This document shows, one piece after another, positions 1 through 5,342 of a DNA stretch of 5,592 bases (positions are counted from its first letter, which is position 1; every line of letters starts with the position of its first letter). The notes beneath the pieces are model-generated. The model ran no database searches and was not told the DNA's origin. It saw only the letters and a program-made list of their open reading frames with translations. The translations under genes were made by a program, and so were the position numbers. The stretch is taken from assembly GCA_002336815.1 (NCBI GenBank), contig DDEU01000045.1:335-5926 (forward strand). Direction: 5' to 3'. Source of the stretch: Chitinophagaceae bacterium UBA1946 (lineage in GTDB: Bacteria > Bacteroidota > Bacteroidia > Chitinophagales > Chitinophagaceae).

Positions 1-3000
1 TACCGCTGCGGATGGTGATGTGTCCACAGGTATTGCAGGCAGGTGCATCGCTTTGCATGCTCTTCAGGTAGTTCTGTGTGCTGTCGCCGCTTTTTTGCGC
101 CCTGGCCGAAGATGATTGTACATTGCCTGCAGGTGATGAAGTTCCCAACACCCTCACCTCGCTCAGCTCAGGCTTACGGTCGCCAATGGTTGGTGTTGTT
201 TCATCCCATGGTGCGTTGCCTAAATTCTCTACCTCAGGTTTATCGAGTACATGAACCAGGTCGTTGCGTCCCAGGTATTCATATGCCAGTGAACGGAATA
301 TAAAGTCGATGATGGAAGTGGTGGTTTTGATATTTGGATGATCTACCATGCCTGATGGTTCAAAGCGGGTGAACACAAATTTTTCAACAAACTCTTCCAA
401 AGGAACACCGTACTGCAAACCGATAGAAATGGAGATGGCAAAACAGTTGAGCATACTGCGTACTGTAGCACCTTCTTTCGCCATGTCGATGAAAATTTCA
501 CCAACGGTACCGTCACCGTATTCACCGGTACGCAGGAACAATGCCTGGCCGTTGATCTTTGCTTTTTGTGTAAAGCCGCGGCGTTTGGCCGGCAGGGTCT
601 TGCGTTCTACGATCTTCGCCAGTTTGCCTTTCAGCACCGTATCAGGACTGCTCTGCACCCTCTTGCTCACTTCATCCAGCAGGTCTTCAATAGTGAGTTT
701 GCTCATGTCAACGATCTGTGGTTCGCTGGCAGTTGCAGGTTGTTCGCTGGAGGATGTTTCAGCAGTTGCTTCTTCTTTTTCGTTGGTTGATTTCTTCTTG
801 TCAGATTTGTTGCTGAGCGGCTGGCTCAGTTTAGAACCATCACGGTACAGTGCATTCGCTTTTAAACCAAGTTCCCAGCTCAAGCGGTAGCAATCTGCGA
901 TCTCGTCAATGGTTGCTTCGTTTGGCAGGTTGATGGTTTTGCTGATAGCGCCGCTTAAGAAAGGCTGTGCAGCACCCATCATGCGGATATGACCATGTGC
1001 ATGGATAAAGCGTTCGCCTTTTTGTCCGCATTTGTTAGCGCAATCAAAAACCGGCAGGTGCTCATCTCTCAAATAAGGTGCCCCTTCTACTGTCATTGTT
1101 CCGCATACATAAATATTTGCAGCTTCGATCTGCTCGTCTGTATAGCCCAATGCTTCCAGTAAGCTCCAACCAAAATCGTTGTAGTGTTCCGGTTTAAAGC
1201 CAAGGCGTTGCAAAGTGGCTTCGCCAAAAGTGAATACATTGAATACAAAGCCGATCTCAAAAGCGCTGCCCAAAGAAGCTTCTACTTTATCCAGTTCAGC
1301 CTGTGTAAATCCTTTTGCCAGCAGGGATTCTGTATTGATGAACGGAGCGCCGTTTAATGTAGCATGCCCTTTTGCATAGTTCACAATTTCTTCCATCTCC
1401 TTTTCGCTGTACTTCAAATTGCGCAAGGCTGCAGGTACGCTCTGGTTGATGATCTTGAAATAACCACCGCCGCTTAATTTCTTAAATTTCACCAGGGCAA
1501 AATCCGGTTCTACGCCGGTAGTATCGCAATCCATTACCAACCCGATGGTTCCTGTTGGAGCGATCACGGTTGTTTGTGCATTGCGGTAGCCATATTTTTC
1601 ACCCAATTGAACTGCTTCGTCCCAGGCTTTGATGGCCGCAGTGAGCAGGTAATCGGGGCAATATTTTGCGTTGATGCCCTGTGGTTTTATTTCAATGCCT
1701 TCGTACGCATCCTGTGCATCATAAGCTGCTGCACGGTGGTTGCGCATTACACGAAGCATGTGTGTTTTGTTTTCTTCGTAGCGGTCGAAAGCGCCGAGGA
1801 AGGCAGCCATTTCAGCCGATGTTTTATAAGCTACACCGGTCATGATAGCAGTAATAGCGCCGGCAATGCCTCTTGCCTGTTCGCTGTCGTAAGGAATACC
1901 ACTTACCATCAGCATAGAACCAAGGTTGGCATAACCCAATCCCAATGTTCTGTAGTCGTAAGACAATTGTGCTACTTCTTTTGAAGGGAACTGTGCCATC
2001 AGCACAGAAATTTCCAGTACAACGGTCCACAAACGGCAGGTATATTCAAATCCTTTTACATCAAAACTGTTATCGCTTTCATCAAAAAAGCGGCGCAGGT
2101 TCACCGATGCAAGGTTGCAGGCAGTGTTATCAAGGAACATGTACTCGCTGCAGGGGTTGGATGCCCTGATCGGTCCGCCTTCGGGGCAGGTATGCCACTC
2201 ATTGATGGTGGTATCATATTGCGTTCCGGGATCAGCACATTTCCATGCTGCGTAGGTAATTTCTTTCCAGAGTTTTCTTGCTTTCACCGTTTTCATCACA
2301 CGTCCATCGCTTCTGCCTTTCAGTTCCCAGTCACCATCGGCATCCAGTACTTTAAAAAAGCCGTTCGGGATGCGTACAGAGTTATTGCTGTTCTGTCCGC
2401 TTACAGTGCGGTAGGCTTCCCCTTCATAGTCGCTGGCATAACCGGCGGCAATAAGGGCGGCCACTTTATTTTCTTCTTCTACTTTCCAGTTTACAAACTG
2501 TTCAATTTCGGGGTGATCCAGGTCAAGACAAACCATTTTGGCAGCACGCCTCGTGGTACCGCCGCTTTTGATAGCACCAGCAGCACGGTCGCCAATTTTA
2601 AGGAAACTCATGAGGCCGCTGGAGGTACCGCCGCCGCTGAGCTTTTCGCCTTCGCCACGGATATTGCTGAAGTTGGTACCTACGCCGCTGCCATATTTGA
2701 AAATCCTGGCTTCTCTTACCCAAAGGTCCATGATACCGCCTTCGTTCACCAGGTCGTCATCCACACTTAAGATGAAGCATGCATGTGGCTGGGGACGCTC
2801 GTAAGCATTGGCAGATTTTTTCAGTTCACCATCTACGGGATCTACATAATAATGCCCCTGTGGTTTGCCGGTGATGCCATATACAGCGTGCAGGCCGGTG
2901 TTGAACCACTGCGGACTGTTTGGTACGCAGGCCTGGTTCAATATAGAGTAAGCCAGTTCATCATAAAATACCTGTGCATCGTTTTCAGAAGCGAAGTAAC

Positions 3001-3319
3001 CGTATTTTTCGCCCCACAATCTCCAGCAATAAGCCATCCTGTGGGCCACCTGTTTTACAGATGTTTCTCTCCCGGTACTGCCGTCTGCCTGGGGCACACC
3101 TGCTTTGCGGAAATATTTCTGGGCAAGAATATCGGTAGCGATCTGGCTCCACTGTTTGGGAACCTCTACATTATCCATCTGGAATACCACTTTCCCGCTG
3201 GGATCTTTAATAACAGAAGTACGGTAATCGTACTCAAACATATCGTAAGGCGATGTGCCTTCCTGTGTAAATTGCCTGCTGAACTGCAGGCTTTTAGCAT
3301 TTTGGTTCTTCTTTGACAT
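1..3319 (-). CDS. nrdJ: Adenosylcobalamin-dependent (class II) ribonucleotide reductase NrdJ, C-terminus cut by the window edge
   Basis: Reduces ribonucleotides to deoxyribonucleotides for DNA synthesis in the cytoplasm, using coenzyme B12 to create a thiyl radical, so it needs neither oxygen nor a separate radical subunit. One uninterrupted frame of 1106 codons plus one base runs off position 1. No ATP-cone is apparent at the N-terminus. The catalytic barrel is recognised by HACF (Cys181, first redox cysteine), NPCSEY (Cys390, thiyl-radical cysteine), TACNLASVNL (Cys401, second redox cysteine) and the substrate-loop motif APTGTIG (587-593). The 11-residue gap between Cys390 and Cys401 is that of class II enzymes such as Thermotoga NrdJ. 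A charged, Ser/Thr/Glu-rich linker follows at about 836-868, then a TSCPD-type domain at about 905-1000, and a CNTCGH motif (Cys1095, Cys1098) that normally starts a cysteine-rich redox or zinc tail. Only about 15-25 residues are probably missing. I chose the ATG at 3317-3319 because the conserved N-terminal region begins there; the next Met is residue 27. Family assignment is very secure. Confidence 0.97.
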   Translation of the reverse strand, partial: MSKKNQNAKSLQFSRQFTQEGTSPYDMFEYDYRTSVIKDPSGKVVFQMDNVEVPKQWSQIATDILAQKYFRKAGVPQADGSTGRETSVKQVAHRMAYCWRLWGEKYGYFASENDAQVFYDELAYSILNQACVPNSPQWFNTGLHAVYGITGKPQGHYYVDPVDGELKKSANAYERPQPHACFILSVDDDLVNEGGIMDLWVREARIFKYGSGVGTNFSNIRGEGEKLSGGGTSSGLMSFLKIGDRAAGAIKSGGTTRRAAKMVCLDLDHPEIEQFVNWKVEEENKVAALIAAGYASDYEGEAYRTVSGQNSNNSVRIPNGFFKVLDADGDWELKGRSDGRVMKTVKARKLWKEITYAAWKCADPGTQYDTTINEWHTCPEGGPIRASNPCSEYMFLDNTACNLASVNLRRFFDESDNSFDVKGFEYTCRLWTVVLEISVLMAQFPSKEVAQLSYDYRTLGLGYANLGSMLMVSGIPYDSEQARGIAGAITAIMTGVAYKTSAEMAAFLGAFDRYEENKTHMLRVMRNHRAAAYDAQDAYEGIEIKPQGINAKYCPDYLLTAAIKAWDEAVQLGEKYGYRNAQTTVIAPTGTIGLVMDCDTTGVEPDFALVKFKKLSGGGYFKIINQSVPAALRNLKYSEKEMEEIVNYAKGHATLNGAPFINTESLLAKGFTQAELDKVEASLGSAFEIGFVFNVFTFGEATLQRLGFKPEHYNDFGWSLLEALGYTDEQIEAANIYVCGTMTVEGAPYLRDEHLPVFDCANKCGQKGERFIHAHGHIRMMGAAQPFLSGAISKTINLPNEATIDEIADCYRLSWELGLKANALYRDGSKLSQPLSNKSDKKKSTNEKEEATAETSSSEQPATASEPQIVDMSKLTIEDLLDEVSKRVQSSPDTVLKGKLAKIVERKTLPAKRRGFTQKAKINGQALFLRTGEYGDGTVGEIFIDMAKEGATVRSMLNCFAISISIGLQYGVPLEEFVEKFVFTRFEPSGMVDHPNIKTTTSIIDFIFRSLAYEYLGRNDLVHVLDKPEVENLGNAPWDETTPTIGDRKPELSEVRVLGTSSPAGNVQSSSARAQKSGDSTQNYLKSMQSDAPACNTCGHITIRSG

Positions 3320-3367
3320 AAATATGAGTGGCTGGGTTAGCAGGTTATCAAATCGTTAACAAGGCAA

Positions 3368-3375
3368 CGAAAATA
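3368..3375 (-). promoter_or_regulatory. Candidate nrdJ promoter, -7 element
   Basis: On the minus strand this reads TATTTTCG, a 7 of 8 match to the Bacteroidota -7 consensus TAnnTTTG. Transcription starting a few bases downstream would give a leader of roughly 40-45 nt before the nrdJ ATG. No clean TTTG is seen at the -33 distance, so this is only the best candidate in the region. Confidence 0.3.
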
Positions 3376-3393
3376 TCTGTTGTACCTCATTCC

Positions 3394-3434
3394 ACACATT
3401 CTTAAATATCAACAGTTGTGGAAAAAGAATGTGT
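3394..3434. repeat. 10-bp perfect inverted repeat upstream of nrdJ
   Basis: ACACATTCTT at 3394-3403 is the exact reverse complement of AAGAATGTGT at 3425-3434, with 21 bases between. A second, overlapping pair, TTCCACA at 3390-3396 and TGTGGAA at 3417-3423, shares the area. The repeat overlaps both exact DnaA-box-like nonamers and lies upstream of the candidate nrdJ -7 element, so it could be an operator or simply reflect the CCACA-rich composition. Confidence 0.5.
3417..3425 (-). promoter_or_regulatory. DnaA-box-like nonamer 1 upstream of nrdJ
   Basis: The minus strand reads TTTTCCACA, an exact match to the relaxed DnaA-box consensus TTWTNCACA. It lies about 100 bp before the nrdJ start and about 40 bp upstream of the candidate -7 element. 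DnaA is known to regulate ribonucleotide reductase genes in Escherichia coli and Bacillus subtilis; a role here is inferred from sequence only. Confidence 0.4.
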
Positions 3435-3438
3435 AAAA
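3430..3438 (-). promoter_or_regulatory. DnaA-box-like nonamer 2 upstream of nrdJ
   Basis: The minus strand reads TTTTACACA, again an exact match to TTWTNCACA, in the same orientation as nonamer 1 and offset from it by 13 bp. Two exact matches so close together are unlikely by chance, but the region is AT-rich and no binding is shown. Confidence 0.38.
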
Positions 3439-3484
3439 ATTGTTTGCTCGTACAGGCAGTGGATTTGGGGCGTTATGCACTTTT

Positions 3485-3493
3485 TGTGGATAG
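3485..3493 (-). promoter_or_regulatory. DnaA-box-like nonamer 3 upstream of nrdJ (one mismatch)
   Basis: The minus strand reads CTATCCACA, one base from the strong DnaA box TTATCCACA. It has the same orientation as the other two nonamers, about 165 bp from the nrdJ start. Confidence 0.33.
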
Positions 3494-3595
3494 AATTAAC
3501 GTTTTTTCTTTTGGAAAAGTCAATAAAATCCTGACAGGTTGATTCCAGTGCATTACAGGATGGAAAAGAACAATTATTGGGCCGAAAGCAGCGCC

Positions 3596-3631
3596 CTGGT
3601 TGAACTTCAGTGGCGAAGCTCCGTTCAACAG
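3596..3631 (+). other. Hairpin upstream of dtd
   Basis: GTTGAAC at 3599-3605 pairs perfectly with GTTCAAC at 3623-3629. An alternative register adds CTG (3596-3598) with CAG (3629-3631) and bulges one G. Inside, TTC (3606-3608) can pair with GAA (3615-3617) around a six-base loop. Its 3' arm is also the 5' arm of the next, T-run-ending hairpin, so the two exclude each other. Confidence 0.5.
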
Positions 3632-3654
3632 TGCATCAGCGCTGAACTTTTTTT
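3623..3654 (+). terminator. Terminator-like hairpin with T7 run before dtd
   Basis: GTTCAAC (3623-3629) pairs with GCTGAAC (3641-3647) through six of seven positions, with an 11-base loop, and is followed at once by seven T residues (3648-3654). The form is that of a weak intrinsic terminator reading toward dtd. No plus-strand gene lies upstream, so it would have to end a small RNA or act as an attenuator; it may also be accidental. Confidence 0.35.
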
Positions 3655-3696
3655 ACGGCTAATACTTCCCGTTAGGCGAAGAATGGTTCCGGGCTG

Positions 3697-3704
3697 TATC
3701 TTTA
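3697..3704 (+). promoter_or_regulatory. Candidate dtd promoter, -7 element
   Basis: TATCTTTA matches TAnnTTTG at 7 of 8 positions and ends four bases before the dtd ATG. A start site at the usual distance would give a leaderless or nearly leaderless dtd message, consistent with the lack of any Shine-Dalgarno sequence. There is no TTG at the expected -33 distance. Confidence 0.4.
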
Positions 3705-3708
3705 ACGC

Positions 3709-4161
3709 ATGAAAGCAGTGATTCAACGGGTAGGCAGGGCAAGCGTTACCATCGGCAATACCGTAAAATCTGCCATTGAAACCGGCTTACTGGTACTGGT
3801 GGGAATTGAAGATGCAGATACTGCGGAAGACATCAATTGGCTGAGCAACAAAATTGTAAACCTGCGCATTTTTGATGATGACAACAAAGTGCCGAATGTT
3901 TCGGTAAAAGATATCGGTGGCAATATTTTACTGGTGAGCCAGTTCACGCTGCAGGCCAGTACTAAAAAAGGAAACCGTCCTTCGTATATACGTGCCAGTA
4001 AGCCCGACTTTGCAATCCCCGTGTATGAGCAACTGATCGCACAATTAACGGCAGAGCTCGGCAGAAAAATCTATACCGGCGAGTTTGGTGCAGATATGAA
4101 AGTGGCGTTGCTGAACGATGGGCCGGTGACGATTGTGATTGACACGAAAGCCAAAGACTAA
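3709..4161 (+). CDS. dtd: D-aminoacyl-tRNA deacylase (DTD)
   Basis: Hydrolyses the ester bond of D-aminoacyl-tRNAs, such as D-Tyr-tRNA, and in this family also Gly-tRNA-Ala. It recycles the tRNA in the cytoplasm and protects protein homochirality. The 150-residue product has the normal family length and the N-terminal MKAVIQRV strand typical of DTD. Both signature motifs are present: SQFTL at 77-81, and NDGPVT at 136-141 with the Gly138-Pro139 pair that the dimer partner inserts across the active site to reject L-substrates. The RPSY stretch at 90-93 also fits. The ATG at 3709 is the only start that keeps the conserved N-terminus. dtd is the first gene of a plus-strand cluster, 34 bases ahead of a mazG-like gene. 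Nothing is missing or unusual. Confidence 0.97.
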   Translation: MKAVIQRVGRASVTIGNTVKSAIETGLLVLVGIEDADTAEDINWLSNKIVNLRIFDDDNKVPNVSVKDIGGNILLVSQFTLQASTKKGNRPSYIRASKPDFAIPVYEQLIAQLTAELGRKIYTGEFGADMKVALLNDGPVTIVIDTKAKD

Positions 4162-4164
4162 TTG

Positions 4165-4194
4165 TTTTGAATTTTTAATTTTAAATTTTGAATT
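4165..4194 (+). repeat. AT-only spacer with 9-bp direct repeat between dtd and mazG
   Basis: TTTTGAATT occurs at 4165-4173 and again at 4186-4194, separated by a 12-base, nearly palindromic T/A stretch. The sequence fills the whole gap between the dtd stop and the mazG ATG. TTGAATTTT-type tracts are common in Bacteroidota intergenic regions as far as I recall. A poor -7-like match (T at 4182 to G at 4190, with one base too many in the spacer) is included, so an internal promoter is possible but weak. Confidence 0.5.
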
Positions 4195-4195
4195 G

Positions 4196-4522
4196 ATGAC
4201 CATACAACAAGCCCAAACCGATGTAGACCAATGGATAAAAACCGTTGGCGTAAGATATTTTAATGAGTTGACCAATCTCGGGATACTAATGGAAGAGGTA
4301 GGTGAATTATCAAGACTGGTGGTGCGTAAATACGGCGAGCAAAGTTTTAAGGAAAGTGATAAAGGAAAAGAGTTGGGTGATGAAATGGCAGATGTGCTGT
4401 GGGTATTGATCTGCCTGGCCAATCAAACCGGTGTTGACCTGACTGCAGCGCTGGAAAAAAATTTTGAGAAAAAGAATTTAAGGGATGCTACCCGGCATCA
4501 AGAGAACCAAAAATTACAATGA
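4196..4522 (+). CDS. MazG-like nucleotide pyrophosphohydrolase
   Basis: An all-alpha NTP pyrophosphatase of the MazG/dUTPase superfamily, expected to cleave (d)NTPs to the monophosphate and pyrophosphate in the cytoplasm and so clear non-canonical or surplus nucleotides. The 108-residue product is a single-domain form. The metal-binding helices are clear: EEVGE at 33-37 and DEMADVLW at 62-69, giving the ExxE...ExxD ligand set Glu34, Glu37, Glu63 and Asp66. The exact substrate cannot be read from sequence. I start it at the ATG at 4196; an upstream in-frame ATG at 4139 would overlap dtd and add a low-complexity extension encoded by the AT-rich repeat. There is no Shine-Dalgarno sequence. The stop TGA shares the ATGA overlap with the next gene, which suggests co-translation. 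Confidence 0.9.
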   Translation: MTIQQAQTDVDQWIKTVGVRYFNELTNLGILMEEVGELSRLVVRKYGEQSFKESDKGKELGDEMADVLWVLICLANQTGVDLTAALEKNFEKKNLRDATRHQENQKLQ

Positions 4523-5274
4523 TGAAAAGACCCGTTATTGGCATATTGCTGATGCTGACCGTTAATTGTTGCCTGGCGCAATATTATGCAGTCAACGATC
4601 CGGATGGCTTTGTAAACGTAAGGGAAAAGGCAACTGCAAACGCTCCTGCGTTGTACCAACTACCGAATGAAACAATTGTATACGCCTCTTATGCCGAAGA
4701 TGAAGGCGCTTCCAGCAACTGGCTGCATGTTGATTTTTATGTAAAAAAAACAGGCAATAAAAAAACTACAGAAGATTACACACCGGAAATAATGAAAGGC
4801 TTTACGCTGTATAGCGGATATGTCTACAAAACAAAGCTGACAAACATTGAAAAATTAACGCCTTTTAAAAGCAAAGTACTAACCAAAGGCTATACCTGCT
4901 TCAATGATTCGGTTACCATAAAAGTGCTGATCGCTCCGTTTGTATCTACTAAACATCGGCTGCAATATTCAAAGCAATATGAAAACGTTCTGGAAAAAAT
5001 AGATGGTCTGCCCATGATCGGAACGGATGGCGATAAACCAAGGCAGGAAATAACAGGCATCAGTTTAGCCGTAAACAACATTCCGCTAAATGTACCTGCT
5101 GCGGCCTGCAAAAATCTTTTCAATCCATCGCAGCAGGGCGATGCGTATATTGATAAAAAAGGAACGGTTTATCTTGTAATGTACAACTCGGATGCCGCCG
5201 GCTCCTATTCATGCATCTTCATTTTTAAAGATGGCCGTTTTATACAACGCCTCGTATTTGGAGGCGATTGCTGA
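4519..5274 (+). CDS. Secreted SH3-domain protein of unknown function
   Basis: The 251-residue product begins with a signal peptide: a Lys/Arg start, a hydrophobic core at about 5-18, and a likely signal peptidase I site CLA|Q after residue 20, so it probably works in the periplasm or at the surface. Residues about 27-107 resemble a bacterial SH3 domain, opening with DPDGFVNVRE and closing with GYVYKTKL, the usual first and last strands; this fold often binds peptidoglycan or peptides. The remaining ~140 residues have no function I recognise. They include four cysteines (127, 197, 232 and the last residue, 251) and MYNSDAAGSY (221-230), which recalls other small Bacteroidota SH3 proteins. The start ATG overlaps the mazG stop as ATGA; a second ATG at 4522 is equally possible. 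It is somewhat more A-rich than its neighbours. Domain call moderately sure, role unknown. Confidence 0.85.
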   Translation: MMKRPVIGILLMLTVNCCLAQYYAVNDPDGFVNVREKATANAPALYQLPNETIVYASYAEDEGASSNWLHVDFYVKKTGNKKTTEDYTPEIMKGFTLYSGYVYKTKLTNIEKLTPFKSKVLTKGYTCFNDSVTIKVLIAPFVSTKHRLQYSKQYENVLEKIDGLPMIGTDGDKPRQEITGISLAVNNIPLNVPAAACKNLFNPSQQGDAYIDKKGTVYLVMYNSDAAGSYSCIFIFKDGRFIQRLVFGGDC

Positions 5275-5327
5275 ACAGGCGCCGTGTTGTCCCTCAATTT
5301 TTGCCTTTTTACTTTTCAGTTTTAACT

Positions 5328-5335
5328 TACTTTTG
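5328..5335 (+). promoter_or_regulatory. Likely glyQS promoter, -7 element
   Basis: TACTTTTG is an exact match to the Bacteroidota -7 consensus TAnnTTTG, ending seven bases before the glyQS ATG. A TTTTTG at 5298-5303 could be the -33 element, but its spacing of 24 bp is longer than usual. The expected transcript would start at or just before the ATG. This separates glyQS from the dtd-mazG-SH3 group. Confidence 0.55.
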
Positions 5336-5342
5336 CAGCCTT

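Larger units (their letters stand above)
3320..3708. other. Divergent intergenic region between nrdJ and dtd
   Basis: These 389 bp separate the minus-strand nrdJ start from the plus-strand dtd start and must hold the control sequences for both. No ATG-started frame of convincing length or composition lies here. The nrdJ-proximal part (about 3360-3500) is AT-rich and carries DnaA-box-like nonamers and an inverted repeat. The dtd-proximal part (about 3590-3660) is more GC-rich and folds into hairpins ending in a T-run. I found no NrdR box pair and no cobalamin riboswitch. Confidence 0.8.

Noticed and set aside
348..890. 180-codon plus-strand open frame
   Set aside because: It lies wholly antisense to the TSCPD and linker part of nrdJ and its product is low-complexity Ser/Leu-rich with no recognisable domain.
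2192..3316. Plus-strand open frames of 88-192 codons
   Set aside because: They are antisense shadows of the strongly conserved nrdJ catalytic region; their translations show no family features.
3380..3500. Possible replication origin because of DnaA-box-like nonamers in AT-rich DNA
   Set aside because: Only three nonamers, one imperfect, and no origin-associated genes such as dnaA or gidA nearby; a promoter role is simpler.
3320..3540. NrdR box pair upstream of nrdJ
   Set aside because: No pair of 16-bp ACACTATATATAGTGT-like palindromes at the usual spacing could be found; the ACACATTCTT repeat diverges too much.
3608..3614. GCCACTG on the minus strand upstream of nrdJ, a word found in cobalamin riboswitches
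   Set aside because: The surrounding B12 box and other conserved riboswitch blocks are absent, and the word is explained by the local hairpin.
3599..3629. Insertion-sequence end or attachment site suggested by the 7-bp inverted repeat
   Set aside because: No transposase remnant, target-site duplication or second end nearby; the repeat behaves as a simple hairpin.
4139..4195. Longer start for the mazG-like gene at ATG 4139
   Set aside because: It overlaps the end of dtd and adds residues encoded by the AT-rich repeat; the conserved protein starts at 4196.
4519..4590. Lipoprotein signal in the SH3 protein (Cys17/Cys18)
   Set aside because: The residue before the cysteine is Asn, which does not fit a lipobox, while CLA|Q fits a signal peptidase I site.
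5274..5317. Terminator after the SH3 gene
   Set aside because: The only stem is four base pairs (AACA with TGTT) around GGCGCC, and the T-rich tracts that follow are interrupted; too weak to call.
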